A DNA stretch of 34,189 nt. It comes from Roseburia sp. CAG:303. GTDB lineage: Bacteria > Bacillota > Clostridia > Lachnospirales > Lachnospiraceae. The stretch is from positions 1-34,189 of the forward strand of contig FR900142.1 of assembly GCA_000437755.1 (NCBI GenBank), read 5' to 3'. This document shows positions 1 through 9,900 of this stretch, piece after piece. The translations under genes and the position numbers were made by a program. The notes under the pieces were generated by a model. That model ran no database searches. It worked only from the letters and a program-made list of their open reading frames with translations, and was not told the origin of the DNA. Positions within the stretch are counted from its first letter, which is position 1; every line of letters starts with the position of its first letter.

Positions 1-55
1 GATAAATTATGAGTTTCGCAATTACCCAAAAAAGAATCCCAGGAAAGGAACCAAC

Positions 56-844
56 ATGAAAAAAGGAGTATTTATCACATACAAAAAGGACGGAACTCCA
101 TATTACCGCTCTTCTTTTACATTTCAGAATAAACATATCAGCCTTGGCAGTTTCTCTTCGGAAGAACAGGCGGGACTTGCCTACGAGGAGGCGCTTCTTC
201 TGTGTACGGACGAAAGCCTTACCCTTGCTTCCTACCAGGAAAAAGCTCCCGTCCTCGCCTTTGCAAAATGGGTAAGTATTCTGAATTTCCGGGATAACCA
301 CCTATATTTTAAAACACCGATTTATCTGAAACCGCATTATTTTGAATACTATCTTTCGGAAGAAATGATTTTAAAATTCGATGTAGATGATTTGTTTTTC
401 TATTCCACACACACCATTATGAAGCGGGGCGGCCATCTTTTTGTCGCTGATTACGGTATGCAGCTGAATATTTTAAACCGGTACGGCATCAAGAATTTTG
501 CGGTTGCCGGCAAGGACTACCGTTTTGTAAACGGGGATGATACCGATTTCCGCTATAAGAATATCCACATTATTAACCGCTATTATGGTGTTTCCAGAGA
601 GGATAACCAGGGACGTATCTTATATACCGCCAAAATCCATATCAACGGGGATTACTTAATCGGCAGGTTCCGTGACGAGAAAGAAGCCGCCATCGCATAT
701 AATAAAGCGGTGGATCTTCTCAGTGAAAAAGGACTTTCGATCCAGTATACCAAAAATTATATTGACGGCATGGACTCGGAAGCCTACCATGCCTGTTACA
801 ATTCCGTTCATCTGTCAAAAAAACTCAGGGCTTATAAGCCCTGA
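56..844 (+). CDS. AP2-like / degenerate HNH-like DNA-binding protein
   Basis: This 262-residue protein has two AP2/ERF-like repeats, at about residues 4-48 and 177-225. Each reads as a GV..., a strand with Y.A/S.I, a (L)G.F turn and an E.A..AY..A helix (for example IGRFRDEKEAAIAYNKA). Between them, around residues 155-177, a stretch (VNGDDTDFRYKNIHII) resembles the C-terminal half of HNH homing endonucleases, which typically read NGxxxDNRxxNLxIV. The histidines of an active HNH site are not evident, so nuclease activity is doubtful. The gene starts at ATG after AGGAAAGG with good spacing. It converges on the amidase-like gene and overlaps its 3' end by 13 bp. In phages and mobile elements AP2-HNH proteins are homing nucleases; this copy looks domesticated or decayed. 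DNA binding is inferred from the family. Function is unknown. Confidence 0.6.
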   Translation: MKKGVFITYKKDGTPYYRSSFTFQNKHISLGSFSSEEQAGLAYEEALLLCTDESLTLASYQEKAPVLAFAKWVSILNFRDNHLYFKTPIYLKPHYFEYYLSEEMILKFDVDDLFFYSTHTIMKRGGHLFVADYGMQLNILNRYGIKNFAVAGKDYRFVNGDDTDFRYKNIHIINRYYGVSREDNQGRILYTAKIHINGDYLIGRFRDEKEAAIAYNKAVDLLSEKGLSIQYTKNYIDGMDSEAYHACYNSVHLSKKLRAYKP

Positions 845-845
845 G
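824..845. terminator. Perfect 22-bp palindrome shared by two convergent genes
   Basis: The sequence from CTCAGGGC to its mirror GCCCTGAG is a perfect 22-bp palindrome. The plus-strand side is preceded by seven A residues (817-823), so on the minus strand the hairpin is followed by a T-run, as in an intrinsic terminator for the amidase-like gene. The palindrome contains the TGA stop of the plus gene (842-844) and the TAA stop of the minus gene (834-832). Confidence 0.75.
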
Positions 846-1682
846 CATCCATCCACGCTACAATCGCATCTACAACTGCCTTTGCATATTCTTCTTTATT
901 TTCTTCGTAATCCGTAATATCTGATTCATTCAGAACCGATCCCATACCAAGTACAAGACTCGGTCCGATACAGTTCTTATTTATGGAATAATCTTCGGAC
1001 GTGGATTTATTCGTTCCGGCATCTACCGCATTTACAGTTGCACCAACTTTTTTTAGTGCAGAAAGAATTCTCTCCGCCGCATTCTTTGACAAATCCGGAC
1101 TGTCATGCTGAATCCATGCCGTCACTCCGCTCTTTTTACTGCTTCCGTCATAACTTTCCCGGTTCAGCGATACCAGCAAATCCGCATAGGCATTATTCGC
1201 CAGATCGGTACGATCAGAATCGTCCACGGATTTGTTATCTTCTCTTGTCATATAAACAACCACACCCTGATTGTTTAATTCTGACTTAATTAGCTGTGCA
1301 AACTCCAGATTATACTGGCTCTCCGTTTTCGAATCTTCCACCTCGGATTCATTTCCTTTTGCATAACCGCCCAATGCCGGATCCAGGCAGACGATTCTGA
1401 TGCCATCTTTCTTATAGGCATCTTTCGCCGCATTCTTATCACGGACCGGATTTTCCAGTGTGGTTATTTCCTCCGGTGCATCTTCCTGTGCCTGCTGTGT
1501 GGTCTCTACTGTCGTGGTTATTGCAGCCAGTGATTCATCCTCTGCCTGTTTTCATCCTCTGCCTGTTTTTTCTGTATATAGTTTCTGTACTGTACAAGTC
1601 CGGTAAATATTCCTGTCTCAATTACAATAATCAGGAACAATATCATCTGCGGCCTGTATTTTCTCATCAAACTATTCTTCAT
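832..1682 (-). pseudogene. Membrane-anchored N-acetylmuramoyl-L-alanine amidase-like protein, frameshifted
   Basis: An ATG at 1682, behind GGGAG with a 7-base spacer, opens a short frame. It encodes a basic start, one membrane segment (about residues 13-32) and QKKQAEDE, then stops at 1518 after 54 codons. The Amidase_3-like domain continues in another frame from about 1550 to 832. Two adjacent copies of a 17-bp unit at 1534-1567 cause the shift. Removing one copy gives a continuous 277-residue protein: signal anchor, T/E/Q-rich linker, then the amidase fold (LDPALGG, VVVYMTREDN, RTDLANN). The family's zinc ligands are mostly lost: the expected DPGHGG reads DPALGG, SIHAN reads SLNRE, and the late VELGF glutamate reads LGMGS. 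The gene follows the leuD stop by 16 bp, so it probably lies on the leu transcript. It may be a true pseudogene, a switchable gene, or an assembly error. Confidence 0.75.
1534..1569. repeat. 17-bp tandem duplication
   Basis: The unit TTCATCCTCTGCCTGTT occurs at 1534-1550 and again at 1551-1567, and the match runs two bases further. Seventeen is not a multiple of three, so the second copy breaks the amidase-like reading frame. A single-copy allele would be in frame. Confidence 0.95.
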
Positions 1683-1698
1683 TTATAAACTCCCACTA

Positions 1699-2184
1699 TT
1701 ACTTATTATTAATATAATTAATCAATCCCTCTGCCTGAATAATCTTCTGCATAAACTCAGGGAATGCCTGTCCCTTATACTCTGTTCCCTTTGTTCTGTC
1801 ATAAATCATGCCGTTGTCGAAATCAACTTCTACCACATCTCCTGCTTCAATATTCTGTGCAGCTTCTGCTGATTCGATAATCGGAAGTCCGATATTAATT
1901 GCATTACGGTAAAAAATTCTTGCAAATGTTTCGGCAATGACACAGCTTACACCTGCTGCCTTAATGGAAATCGGTGCGTGTTCCCTGGAAGATCCGCATC
2001 CGAAATTCTTATTTGCAACAATTATATCCCCTTTCTGTACTTTCTTTACAAAATCAACATCGATATCTTCCATGCAGTGTTTTGCAAGCTCCGAAGGATC
2101 CGGAGCATTTAAATATCTGGCTGGAATAATTACGTCTGTATCTACATTATCTCCAAATTTAAAAACATTTCCTTTAGCTTTCAT
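1699..2184 (-). CDS. leuD: 3-isopropylmalate dehydratase small subunit
   Basis: LeuD is the swivelling small subunit of isopropylmalate isomerase. With LeuC it converts 2-isopropylmalate to 3-isopropylmalate in leucine biosynthesis, in the cytosol. The 161-residue protein is typical of the short clostridial/archaeal type. Visible family signatures are FGDNVDTDVIIPARYL near the start, the substrate-binding NFGCGSSREHAP (about residues 60-71) and NAINIGLP (about 96-103). The start ATG follows AAAGGAAATACA. It lies 28 bp downstream of leuC and 16 bp upstream of the amidase-like gene, in the same orientation. Nothing in it looks damaged. Confidence 0.95.
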   Translation of the reverse strand: MKAKGNVFKFGDNVDTDVIIPARYLNAPDPSELAKHCMEDIDVDFVKKVQKGDIIVANKNFGCGSSREHAPISIKAAGVSCVIAETFARIFYRNAINIGLPIIESAEAAQNIEAGDVVEVDFDNGMIYDRTKGTEYKGQAFPEFMQKIIQAEGLINYINNK

Positions 2185-2212
2185 TGTATTTCCTTTCTAT
2201 CGTGACATACCT

Positions 2213-3478
2213 TTATAAACCTAATTCACATGGACATGAAATCTTTCCTGTAATTGCAGATGCTGCTGCTACTGCAGGGCTTGCAAGATAAACTTCAGAT
2301 TCCGGATCTCCCATACGTCCTACAAAGTTTCTGTTTGTGGTTGCAACGGCTCTCTCGCCTTTTGCAAGGATTCCCATATGTCCACCGAGGCAAGGTCCGC
2401 AGGTTGGTGTGCTGACTGCAGCACCTGCTTTAATAAAGGTGGAGATCAGTCCTTCTTCGATTGCCTGAAGATAAATCTTCTGTGTAGCAGGAATTACAAT
2501 CGTTCTTACATGCTCTGCCACATGTCTGCCTTCCATGATCTTCGCTGCAATTCTTAAATCCTCCATTCTTCCGTTTGTACAGGAACCGATTACAACCTGG
2601 TCAATCTTTACTTCTCCGACTTCATCGATGGTTCTTGTATTTTCCGGAAGATGCGGGAATGCTACGGTAGGCTTTAATTCATCCAGATGAATGACATAGG
2701 TTTCATCATACTGTGCATCTGCATCTGCATTGTATACTTTATATTCCTTTGTGGAATGTTCTTTCATATATTCAATCGCCAGTTCATCTACCGGGAAGAT
2801 GCCGTTCTTCGCACCGGCTTCAATCGCCATATTTGTCATGGCAAAACGATCGTCCATGGTCAGATAGGAAATACCATCCCCATAGAATTCCATGGATTTG
2901 TATAATGCTCCATCCACTCCGATTAATCCGATAATGTGAAGGATAATATCTTTCCCGCTGATCCATTTTGCAGGCTTTCCGGTAAGTTCAAATCTTAATG
3001 CGGACGGCACTTTAAACCATGCCTTTCCGGTTGCCATGCCTGCAGCCATATCGGTAGAACCGACTCCTGTTGAAAATGCACCTAACGCACCGTATGTACA
3101 GGTATGGGAATCCGCACCGATTACCACGTCTCCTGCTACCACAAGTCCTTTTTCCGGAAGAAGTGCATGTTCAATACCTACTTCTCCTGTTTCAAAAAAG
3201 TTTGTAATATCATTTTTAATGGAAAATTCCTTTGCACATTTACATAATTCTGCAGATTTTATATCTTTGTTTGGTGTAAAATGATCAAGAACAATCGCAA
3301 TCTTATCTTTATCAAATACGCCATCTACATTCATCTTCTTCATTTCTCCAATCGCAACCGGAGAAGTAACGTCATTTCCTAATACTAAATCTAAATCAGC
3401 CTCTATTAACTGTCCTGCTTCCACTTTGTCCAGTCCACAGTGTGCGGCCAGAATTTTCTGGGTCATTGTCATTCCCAT
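2213..3478 (-). CDS. leuC: 3-isopropylmalate dehydratase large subunit
   Basis: LeuC is the large, [4Fe-4S]-carrying subunit of isopropylmalate isomerase and belongs to the aconitase superfamily. The chosen ATG at 3478 (MGMTMTQKILAAHCG) gives 421 residues and has AGGAGG nine bases upstream. An open frame extends to 3529 but would run through that ribosome binding site and into the promoter. The family signatures are present: GADSHTCTYGALG (first cluster cysteine region), GSCTNGR and TPTCGPCLGGH (the remaining cluster cysteines). The length fits the clostridial/archaeal LeuC type rather than the longer proteobacterial enzyme. It is the first gene of a leuC-leuD transcript. Homoaconitase is a close relative, but the leuD neighbour and full motif set favour leucine synthesis. 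Confidence 0.95.
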   Translation of the reverse strand: MGMTMTQKILAAHCGLDKVEAGQLIEADLDLVLGNDVTSPVAIGEMKKMNVDGVFDKDKIAIVLDHFTPNKDIKSAELCKCAKEFSIKNDITNFFETGEVGIEHALLPEKGLVVAGDVVIGADSHTCTYGALGAFSTGVGSTDMAAGMATGKAWFKVPSALRFELTGKPAKWISGKDIILHIIGLIGVDGALYKSMEFYGDGISYLTMDDRFAMTNMAIEAGAKNGIFPVDELAIEYMKEHSTKEYKVYNADADAQYDETYVIHLDELKPTVAFPHLPENTRTIDEVGEVKIDQVVIGSCTNGRMEDLRIAAKIMEGRHVAEHVRTIVIPATQKIYLQAIEEGLISTFIKAGAAVSTPTCGPCLGGHMGILAKGERAVATTNRNFVGRMGDPESEVYLASPAVAAASAITGKISCPCELGL

Positions 3479-3519
3479 GGATGAATTCCTCCTTTTGTCT
3501 TGTAAATTAATTGACCTTG

Positions 3520-3548
3520 ATTTTATCACACTTAAATTGTAATGTAAA
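3520..3548 (-). promoter_or_regulatory. Probable SigA-type promoter of leuC-leuD
   Basis: On the minus strand TTTACA (3548-3543) and TAAAAT (3525-3520) are separated by 17 bp. Transcription would start about 35 bp before the leuC ATG, leaving too little leader for a T-box or leader-peptide attenuator. The -35 box lies just after the end of the preceding minus-strand gene, and no strong terminator lies between them. Confidence 0.65.
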
Positions 3549-3558
3549 GAAAAATTTC

Positions 3559-4812
3559 TTACAGGGAATTTTCCCGTTCCTCTACGATTTTAAGTATTTC
3601 TTCTGCCAGATCCGGTTCTTTTCTTGTCAGATCTTTTACTTTTTCTTTATATTTTTCAATCTGTTTTTTATTAAAATCCATAGTTTTACGCAGACCTTTC
3701 TTTCTGCGGTTTAAACTATCTTCCATCTCTTTCATGACAGACGCATCCGTTACTGCCTTCATCTGCATTTTCCACACGGATGAATCGGATAATCCCATAC
3801 TGTCAATCAGAAGATCATACTGTTCCTGTGCCTCATCAAGCTCCCGCGACATTCCATGATAGGCCTGCCGTTCTTTTTTCGCCGTGAGATAGAGTCTCCA
3901 GTAATTATTCAGTTCATAGGAATTGCGGATTCCCAGTTTTTTATAGGTATAATCCACCCTGCTTTTTACATTTGCATACAAAAGCCGGTATTTATTTAAC
4001 AAACCGACCGCTTTTTTCATCTTCTTTTCATTCAGACGTATCTCACGGACATTTTTCTGGTAATATACCATGATCAATGCGACTGCAAGTGCCGTTCCCA
4101 GTATGGACAGCAGGATTCCAATGGTAAAATCATAATCCGTATTCAGATGAAAATAAAACATTCCGCCCAGCACTACCGCCATTGCTCCCATAATCACATA
4201 GGCAATCGTCCTCATTCCTGCTATTTTCTTCTGGCAGTCCTTCTGCTCATAAATAAGTGCCGATTTTTCTCCCTCAATATTGTGCAGATCTGTTTTCAAT
4301 GCCTGCATATAATTCTCATCATCATGAAGTTCTTTCAGAATCACCGACATATCTTTCTCATTCGCAGAAATATACTGATACATATTTTCCGGAATTTTTG
4401 TTCCGTAATTACGGTAACTTTCCTGATCCTTCCTGAGATTCTGTATTCTTCTGGAATAATATGCCAGCTGTCCGCCGTCTTCTTCTTCGGACAGCTTTAC
4501 TCTCCGGACATCTTCCATATAGGCATTTACCGCCTTATATTCTTTCTTTGCCTCGGTCAGCCGTGCAGAACTTTCCAGGATTTCATCACAGCAGTCCCTG
4601 ACATATTGCATTTTTTCCTGTCTGCTATGCGGTATTTCTTCTCTTCTGTCATGGGGCATAACAGGCTCTTCCCTTTCTGTTTCCATGATTTTTGGTTCTT
4701 CCGGCTTCTGAAGCAGTTCCGGCTGTTTATTTAATTGCTCATGTCTTTTATAATTACTGCTGTCACTCCATTGCAATTCTTCTTTTTTCTTCTTTCTGGA
4801 AAATAATTTCAT
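3559..4812 (-). CDS. Coiled-coil protein with a central two-helix membrane hairpin
   Basis: I do not recognise a named family. The 417-residue protein begins with a highly basic patch (KLFSRKKKKEE) and a charged linker. A long predicted coiled-coil arm (about residues 65-200) is followed by two close membrane helices at about 203-221 and 229-251. A second charged coiled-coil arm (about 255-415) follows. With only a short NTDYD turn between the helices, both arms should lie on the same, cytoplasmic, side. It is the last gene of the four-gene cassette and starts 3 bp after the TPR-like gene, so translational coupling is likely. By inference it is the membrane platform for the soluble Hsp70-like, TPR-like and solenoid proteins encoded upstream. 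Confidence 0.7.
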   Translation of the reverse strand: MKLFSRKKKKEELQWSDSSNYKRHEQLNKQPELLQKPEEPKIMETEREEPVMPHDRREEIPHSRQEKMQYVRDCCDEILESSARLTEAKKEYKAVNAYMEDVRRVKLSEEEDGGQLAYYSRRIQNLRKDQESYRNYGTKIPENMYQYISANEKDMSVILKELHDDENYMQALKTDLHNIEGEKSALIYEQKDCQKKIAGMRTIAYVIMGAMAVVLGGMFYFHLNTDYDFTIGILLSILGTALAVALIMVYYQKNVREIRLNEKKMKKAVGLLNKYRLLYANVKSRVDYTYKKLGIRNSYELNNYWRLYLTAKKERQAYHGMSRELDEAQEQYDLLIDSMGLSDSSVWKMQMKAVTDASVMKEMEDSLNRRKKGLRKTMDFNKKQIEKYKEKVKDLTRKEPDLAEEILKIVEERENSL

Positions 4813-4815
4813 GTT

Positions 4816-5688
4816 TTACTCTGACTGCCTTTCTGTTTCCTGTTCTCTGTATTCTTCTTTCCACCCGTCGATTACCTTTCCCGTATTTCTGTAATACTCC
4901 GTCAGATCCGTTTGCCCCTCTGCCGATACCATCTGCCGGAATATCTTTGTTTCTTCTTCCATTTCGATTCTCTGTGTTTCCTGCGTAATCACGGCAGCAT
5001 AACGATCCATGACTTCCTGTGTAATCTGATATTTCTGCATATACTCTCTTTTTATGCGTTCTGCCTCTCCGGCTTCCGCTTCATTCTCATTTTCCTTCAA
5101 CAGAAGCAGTGTGCAGATCAGATTATCCAGATATTCTTCTTTTGCAGCCGTATCAGCCGCTTTTTCAAAACATAACAGTGCTTTTTTATAGTGAAATGCC
5201 TTCACTTTTATCACTCCGATATTATTCCAGGTATCCGCAGTGATTTCATCTTCTGTTTTCTCCGGAGGCAGCTGTAAAAGCAGTTGATATTCCCGGAGGG
5301 CTTCTCCTGTCCTGCCCTGATGGTATAACAAATCCGCCCTTGCCTTTTCATTTTCCGCAGGTGTGCGGTTTTTTATCTTCTGAAACTCCCGGCTGATTCT
5401 TTTTTTTTCTTCTGTGGAATAATAATCTGTATACAAAATCACATCCTCTGCAAAAACCGTGTAATGCCTGCCTGATAAAATGTCAATATTCAATTTCTGT
5501 ATCAGTGCATCCTGTTCCATCGCTTTCAGAAAATCAAAAAAATCTTCGTCAAAAAATCCGGCATCCAACGCATAGATATTATGATAAATATAATAACAAA
5601 GTTCTGCCATGGATGTAAGAACCATATCTGAATTTTTCACACAAAACCCTGCACCTTGTTTTCTTTCCGTCAAAATTAATCCGCTCAT
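4816..5688 (-). CDS. TPR-like helical repeat protein of the Hsp70-like cassette
   Basis: This is a 290-residue soluble protein. The N-terminal part (about 1-110) is a mixed region with no motif I can name. From about 120 it carries TPR-like helix pairs: ARADLLYHQGRTGEALREYQ and, about 45 residues on, NNIGVIKVKAFHYKKALLCF. These show the small-residue and Y/A/L pattern of tetratricopeptide repeats. The C-terminal tail (from about 205) is very rich in Glu, Arg and Gln. No signal peptide or membrane segment is visible. It starts 16 bp after the Hsp70-like gene stops and ends 3 bp before the membrane coiled-coil gene. TPR proteins are common co-chaperone adaptors, which fits the context, but a direct role is inference. 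Confidence 0.7.
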   Translation of the reverse strand: MSGLILTERKQGAGFCVKNSDMVLTSMAELCYYIYHNIYALDAGFFDEDFFDFLKAMEQDALIQKLNIDILSGRHYTVFAEDVILYTDYYSTEEKKRISREFQKIKNRTPAENEKARADLLYHQGRTGEALREYQLLLQLPPEKTEDEITADTWNNIGVIKVKAFHYKKALLCFEKAADTAAKEEYLDNLICTLLLLKENENEAEAGEAERIKREYMQKYQITQEVMDRYAAVITQETQRIEMEEETKIFRQMVSAEGQTDLTEYYRNTGKVIDGWKEEYREQETERQSE

Positions 5689-5704
5689 TTTTCTCCTCCT
5701 GTCT

Positions 5705-6964
5705 TTACAGAGAAATTCTCTTTCTTATTTTCTTTCCGGATGATGCAAAAAACGGACCAAATCCTTTATCCGATATTGTAATCTCAAAACTCTTCTCATT
5801 GACATATCCCAGTTCAACCTCTATGCACATGGTTTTGTCCCGTCTCTGTGGAAACTCATCAAAATCCACCTCAATCAGCTGTCTTTCTTCCTGAAACGGC
5901 GAACTGATTACCAGACTGACATGACTGATATCATCCACAATCAGTTCCTGGCTGTTATGTGATTCTGTCCAGCTCTGTCCGGCGCGCAGCATGGAAAATT
6001 CTTCTTCGTTTCCTTCTTTTTCAATCAGGATTCCGATATTTAGCAGTGTTTTTCCTTCACACAGAATCAGAATATCCTTATATTCTTCATCCTGTATGGA
6101 CACTGCCGCACCATCTGCAAAGAGATTCATTCCCTTAAATGCCTTTCTTCTGCGGCATATTTCGGCAGCCGATTTGCGGTACCAGTTATCGTAAAATCCG
6201 ATTCCTGTAAAAAATACACAGCTTACAATATGTGTCTTATAATCTTCCTGCAGATATGAAAGCAGAATATCATCTGCCTGTTCTCTGCCGCTTTTTGTCT
6301 TTAACATATTATAGCTTATCCGTCCGGTAAGATTCTCTTCTTCCACAAATATTACCAGTCCGTTTTTTACTCTCCGCTTTGTAATATTCTGACAGATAAA
6401 TTCATTCTCATCCATTTGGAAGAGTGTTACGTCATTTGCCCAGATTTCTCTCTTATTGCATAACACATAAGAAACATAAGTTTCCGTATGTGTCTTTACA
6501 TGAATCTTTTCTTTTGCAAATCCAAGTGTCTGAAACAACCCACTGACCAGATGTTTTAACCGGATATCGGGAGAATCCGAAGTAACTATAATATGATTCA
6601 CCGTGGTAAATCCGATTCTTTCCCGAGCTTTCCGGAACAGGATACGAATATATTCCTGCAGCAGGGTTTCTCCGGAATATTCTTTTCCTTCGATATATTT
6701 TACTTCCTGCTGCTGAAACAAAAGATCAATCCGGTCTGCCAGATTTTCCGGTCTGCCATTTTCAGCAGCGAAACCTGCCTCATCGCCGGCAAGCCATTCC
6801 CCGGTATTCTCTTTTTTATATAATAGCATCGGTATCATATATTTTTCATCATCCACACAGATACTCATAGAAACCGGAACACTTCCTTTTTCTTCCATGT
6901 AGGATATACTGGCAAATCCGGGTGACAGATCAATACCAAGTGACCGTATTATTTTCTCTTCCAT
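5705..6964 (-). CDS. Hsp70/actin-like ATPase-fold protein (DUF5716-like, from memory)
   Basis: The 419-residue protein opens with SLGIDLSPGFASISYME, which resembles the phosphate-1 loop of DnaK (GIDLGT...). A second segment, CVFFTGIGFYDNWY, sits where Hsp70 proteins have the adenosine-binding VGGSSRIP-type turn. FKGMNLFADGAAVS resembles the helix just after it (...AKGAA). A C-terminal beta-rich part (about 315-415) follows, in place of a recognisable substrate domain and lid. Several canonical DnaK residues are replaced, so ATPase activity is uncertain. It starts immediately after the stop of the 1185-aa gene (TAA then ATG), showing tight coupling. I recall such proteins being catalogued as DUF5716, but could not check this. 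Role unknown. Confidence 0.65.
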   Translation of the reverse strand: MEEKIIRSLGIDLSPGFASISYMEEKGSVPVSMSICVDDEKYMIPMLLYKKENTGEWLAGDEAGFAAENGRPENLADRIDLLFQQQEVKYIEGKEYSGETLLQEYIRILFRKARERIGFTTVNHIIVTSDSPDIRLKHLVSGLFQTLGFAKEKIHVKTHTETYVSYVLCNKREIWANDVTLFQMDENEFICQNITKRRVKNGLVIFVEEENLTGRISYNMLKTKSGREQADDILLSYLQEDYKTHIVSCVFFTGIGFYDNWYRKSAAEICRRRKAFKGMNLFADGAAVSIQDEEYKDILILCEGKTLLNIGILIEKEGNEEEFSMLRAGQSWTESHNSQELIVDDISHVSLVISSPFQEERQLIEVDFDEFPQRRDKTMCIEVELGYVNEKSFEITISDKGFGPFFASSGKKIRKRISL

Positions 6965-9900
6965 TTATTTCTCCTTCCAGGTGATCATAAAAATACTTTC
7001 ATTCCTTTTCTTTTTTACATAATAATCCGTCATAAGATCGCCCAGGGTATTTTCTTCCCGCATTTCCCGGCACAGAATCATGTTATTGAGCAGACCATAT
7101 GGGGTATTTCTTCCGATCGTATCCTGTTCTGCCCGCAATTCCATGCTCTGTGGAATGCTTTCACTCTCTCCGTCATCTTCGGTAAGATAATACTTTATGG
7201 TTTCACCATGGAACAGAACAAATTCCTTCGTGTAAATTCCATAGCAGGAATTTCTCATTTCTTCCGTATGATATTCTTCTTCTGCCATTTCATTTCTGTA
7301 ATGAAGCAGAATCTTCCGATCCGGTATGCTGCGATATTCCAGAATGGTCTTATTCTCAAGTTCCTCGGGTATCGGGAAATATTTTGCATACTTTTTGAAA
7401 AAATTGTATTTTTTATTTCTTTCGCACATTTCATACAATATTTTTCTACTTAACTGAATCTGCCTCTCCTCCGGTTCTTCCCTGTCGGACTGATACCGCA
7501 GCCATGCCAGTTCACACAGATAATGTACATCCTCTTTGTTCAGCAGTTCCCGTTCAATATGTCGGAATACTTTTTCGTCAATCACGGTTTCCCGTACAAA
7601 ATAATCATAGGACTTGCGGATCAGATATGCCCGTTTTACCTTTGCCGCAGCTCCGTTTTCGATGTATGATTCAAATACACTTCCGATATGGTTGCTGTAT
7701 TCTCCGGTAAATAACATCTGGACAATGATTCTCTCTTCCAGCTCCCGGCTTTCACACTGAAACCGTTTTACTGCATTCCAGATCCGGTACATTTCCCTGG
7801 TAGAACCAAAATAATATCTGCTGATATAATTCAGTGTATTTTCATTGTATTTTCCATGCCAGAATGCGGTCACTGCTATTTCCATCAGATTTTCATCCGC
7901 CGCCGTTCCCGGTTGTATGATTTTATCCGCACAGCGGAATAGTAATTTGGCATCCATATAGGTACAGCCATATTTTGTAATCAGCTGAAATGCCCTTTCG
8001 TACAGGCCGCGTTTTAAACACTGCCGGATAATTTCCAGTCTTGCCTGCGAATCCAGTCCCGCCGGATCCACAGCATTCAGATATGCCCGGAATTGTACAT
8101 CCGTACTGTTCGATGCATAGTATTCAATCACCTTCTGCTGCAGAAACTGCTTATATCCCTTTACGATATCTGCCGTCCGGATCAGTTTCTCCATAATCTC
8201 CACTGCACGCGGAACATATTTCTGATAACAGAGGTATTTATCACAGAAATAAATCAGTAACCCCAGATGATCCTTGTGGGCCTCATAACAGAGTTCCAGC
8301 AGCTTTTCTTTTGATAACAGCTTCTGTATATGATAGCTGACGGTTTTCATATATCGGTTCCCATGCACATCCACAAATGCCAGTGCCGCATCCTCGGAAA
8401 AAATTCTTAGATAAGCCTTCTGTCCCGTCAGAAATACTCTCTCTTCTTTTAACATTTCTTTATGTATAACAATAACCTCCCGGATCGCCGGATCGTCACA
8501 GGTTATCATACAGGTATTTAAAATATCTGCCAGCTTTTCCAGATATTCGGCTGCCGGAACTGCATCTTTTAACAAATCCTTATATACCACCGCCAGTTTA
8601 TCATTCATTCTGCCCTTAAGAATACTTTCCTGCACATAATTTTCCATAATCCGGTAATACATCCGATAGATCTGTCCGGCTTCCTCTTTATATTCCACTA
8701 CTTTCTTATAGAGAAAATCCAGTTTTTCCCCTTTCAGGGTAAGATTGTATACAAAATACAATAATACAACATCCGGGATTCTTCCCTCGTATTCAAAACT
8801 GATGGACTGCATATAATATTCATACAGGCCGGTTAATTTCAGATTCTTCTGCACCGCCAGATCGTACCATTCAAAGTATCTGTTCTCTGTTTTTGCACCT
8901 TTTATGAGCATACCAGTAATCTCTCCCAGCAGCTCGTCACTCCCATACTGTCCGTACAGACCGGTCAGTATCCGGAAGGTATCTTCTTCAAATACGCGTT
9001 CCATACTGCAGATATCCCGAATCCGTCCCGCAAGTTTTTCAGAAACCATACCTGTCTTTATGCCAAAACGGATCACAGATTTTTCAAATGCATCCAGGAT
9101 TCTTAACAGTGACGGTGTTTCATTTAATACCATCAGGACCTCATAATACATCAGAGGGCTTCTCATGCCACGATCGTACAGTTCTTTGGTCCGTATCATC
9201 TTAAGACTTTCATTTCTGTCGTAACTGCTGTCGAGATAGAATAAGAACCACAGAAGCTGCCAGCGGTCATTCCCCTGCTCATATAACTTCCGGATCCGGT
9301 TCTTCATTTCTTCAGTCACACTTTCATCACGCTCTTTTAATGCCCGGATATAATATGCAAAACATTTCAGTTCCGCCGGCGAATCTTCCTGCAGCTGTTT
9401 TTCTGCTTCTTCCAGCTTAATCTTCGCCTCCACTTCCTTGCCCTGTGTCATCATGAGCTGGGCATAGACAAGTTTTGTAAATACATCGTCTTTTCCCAGT
9501 CTGCGCATCTGCGTAATAGTTTTTAAGGAACTTTCCGTCCAGCCAGCGAAGGATATTTTTTTCATGCGGAAGGACAGATAAATCTGATACAGATGTATCA
9601 TTTCTTTCTTTGCCAGAAGATAATTGCTGTCCTTTACCAGCTCCCCGTTTCTGTGGTTCTTATAGACGCACACGGGAATTCGGATAATATTATGCACGGA
9701 GGTTATGGTAATCACTGCATAATTATTACCGGCACGCAGCTTTTTAGCACAGATGACATACGGTATTTCACAGGTATTTCCATCAAAATCCTCCTGTGTT
9801 ACCATTGTTCTGGTAAATTCCAGAAAATCAGAATCTACGGTAATATCTGCTTTTAAATATCCCCAGTGTTCTTTCTGCAGAACCAGTGTGTCCCTGTCAT

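Noticed and set aside
3479..3520. Possible T-box or leucine attenuator before leuC
   Set aside because: The leader after the predicted promoter is only about 35 bases, too short for either.
2213..3529. Longer leuC frame starting at 3529
   Set aside because: It would begin inside the promoter and run through the AGGAGG site that fits the ATG at 3478.
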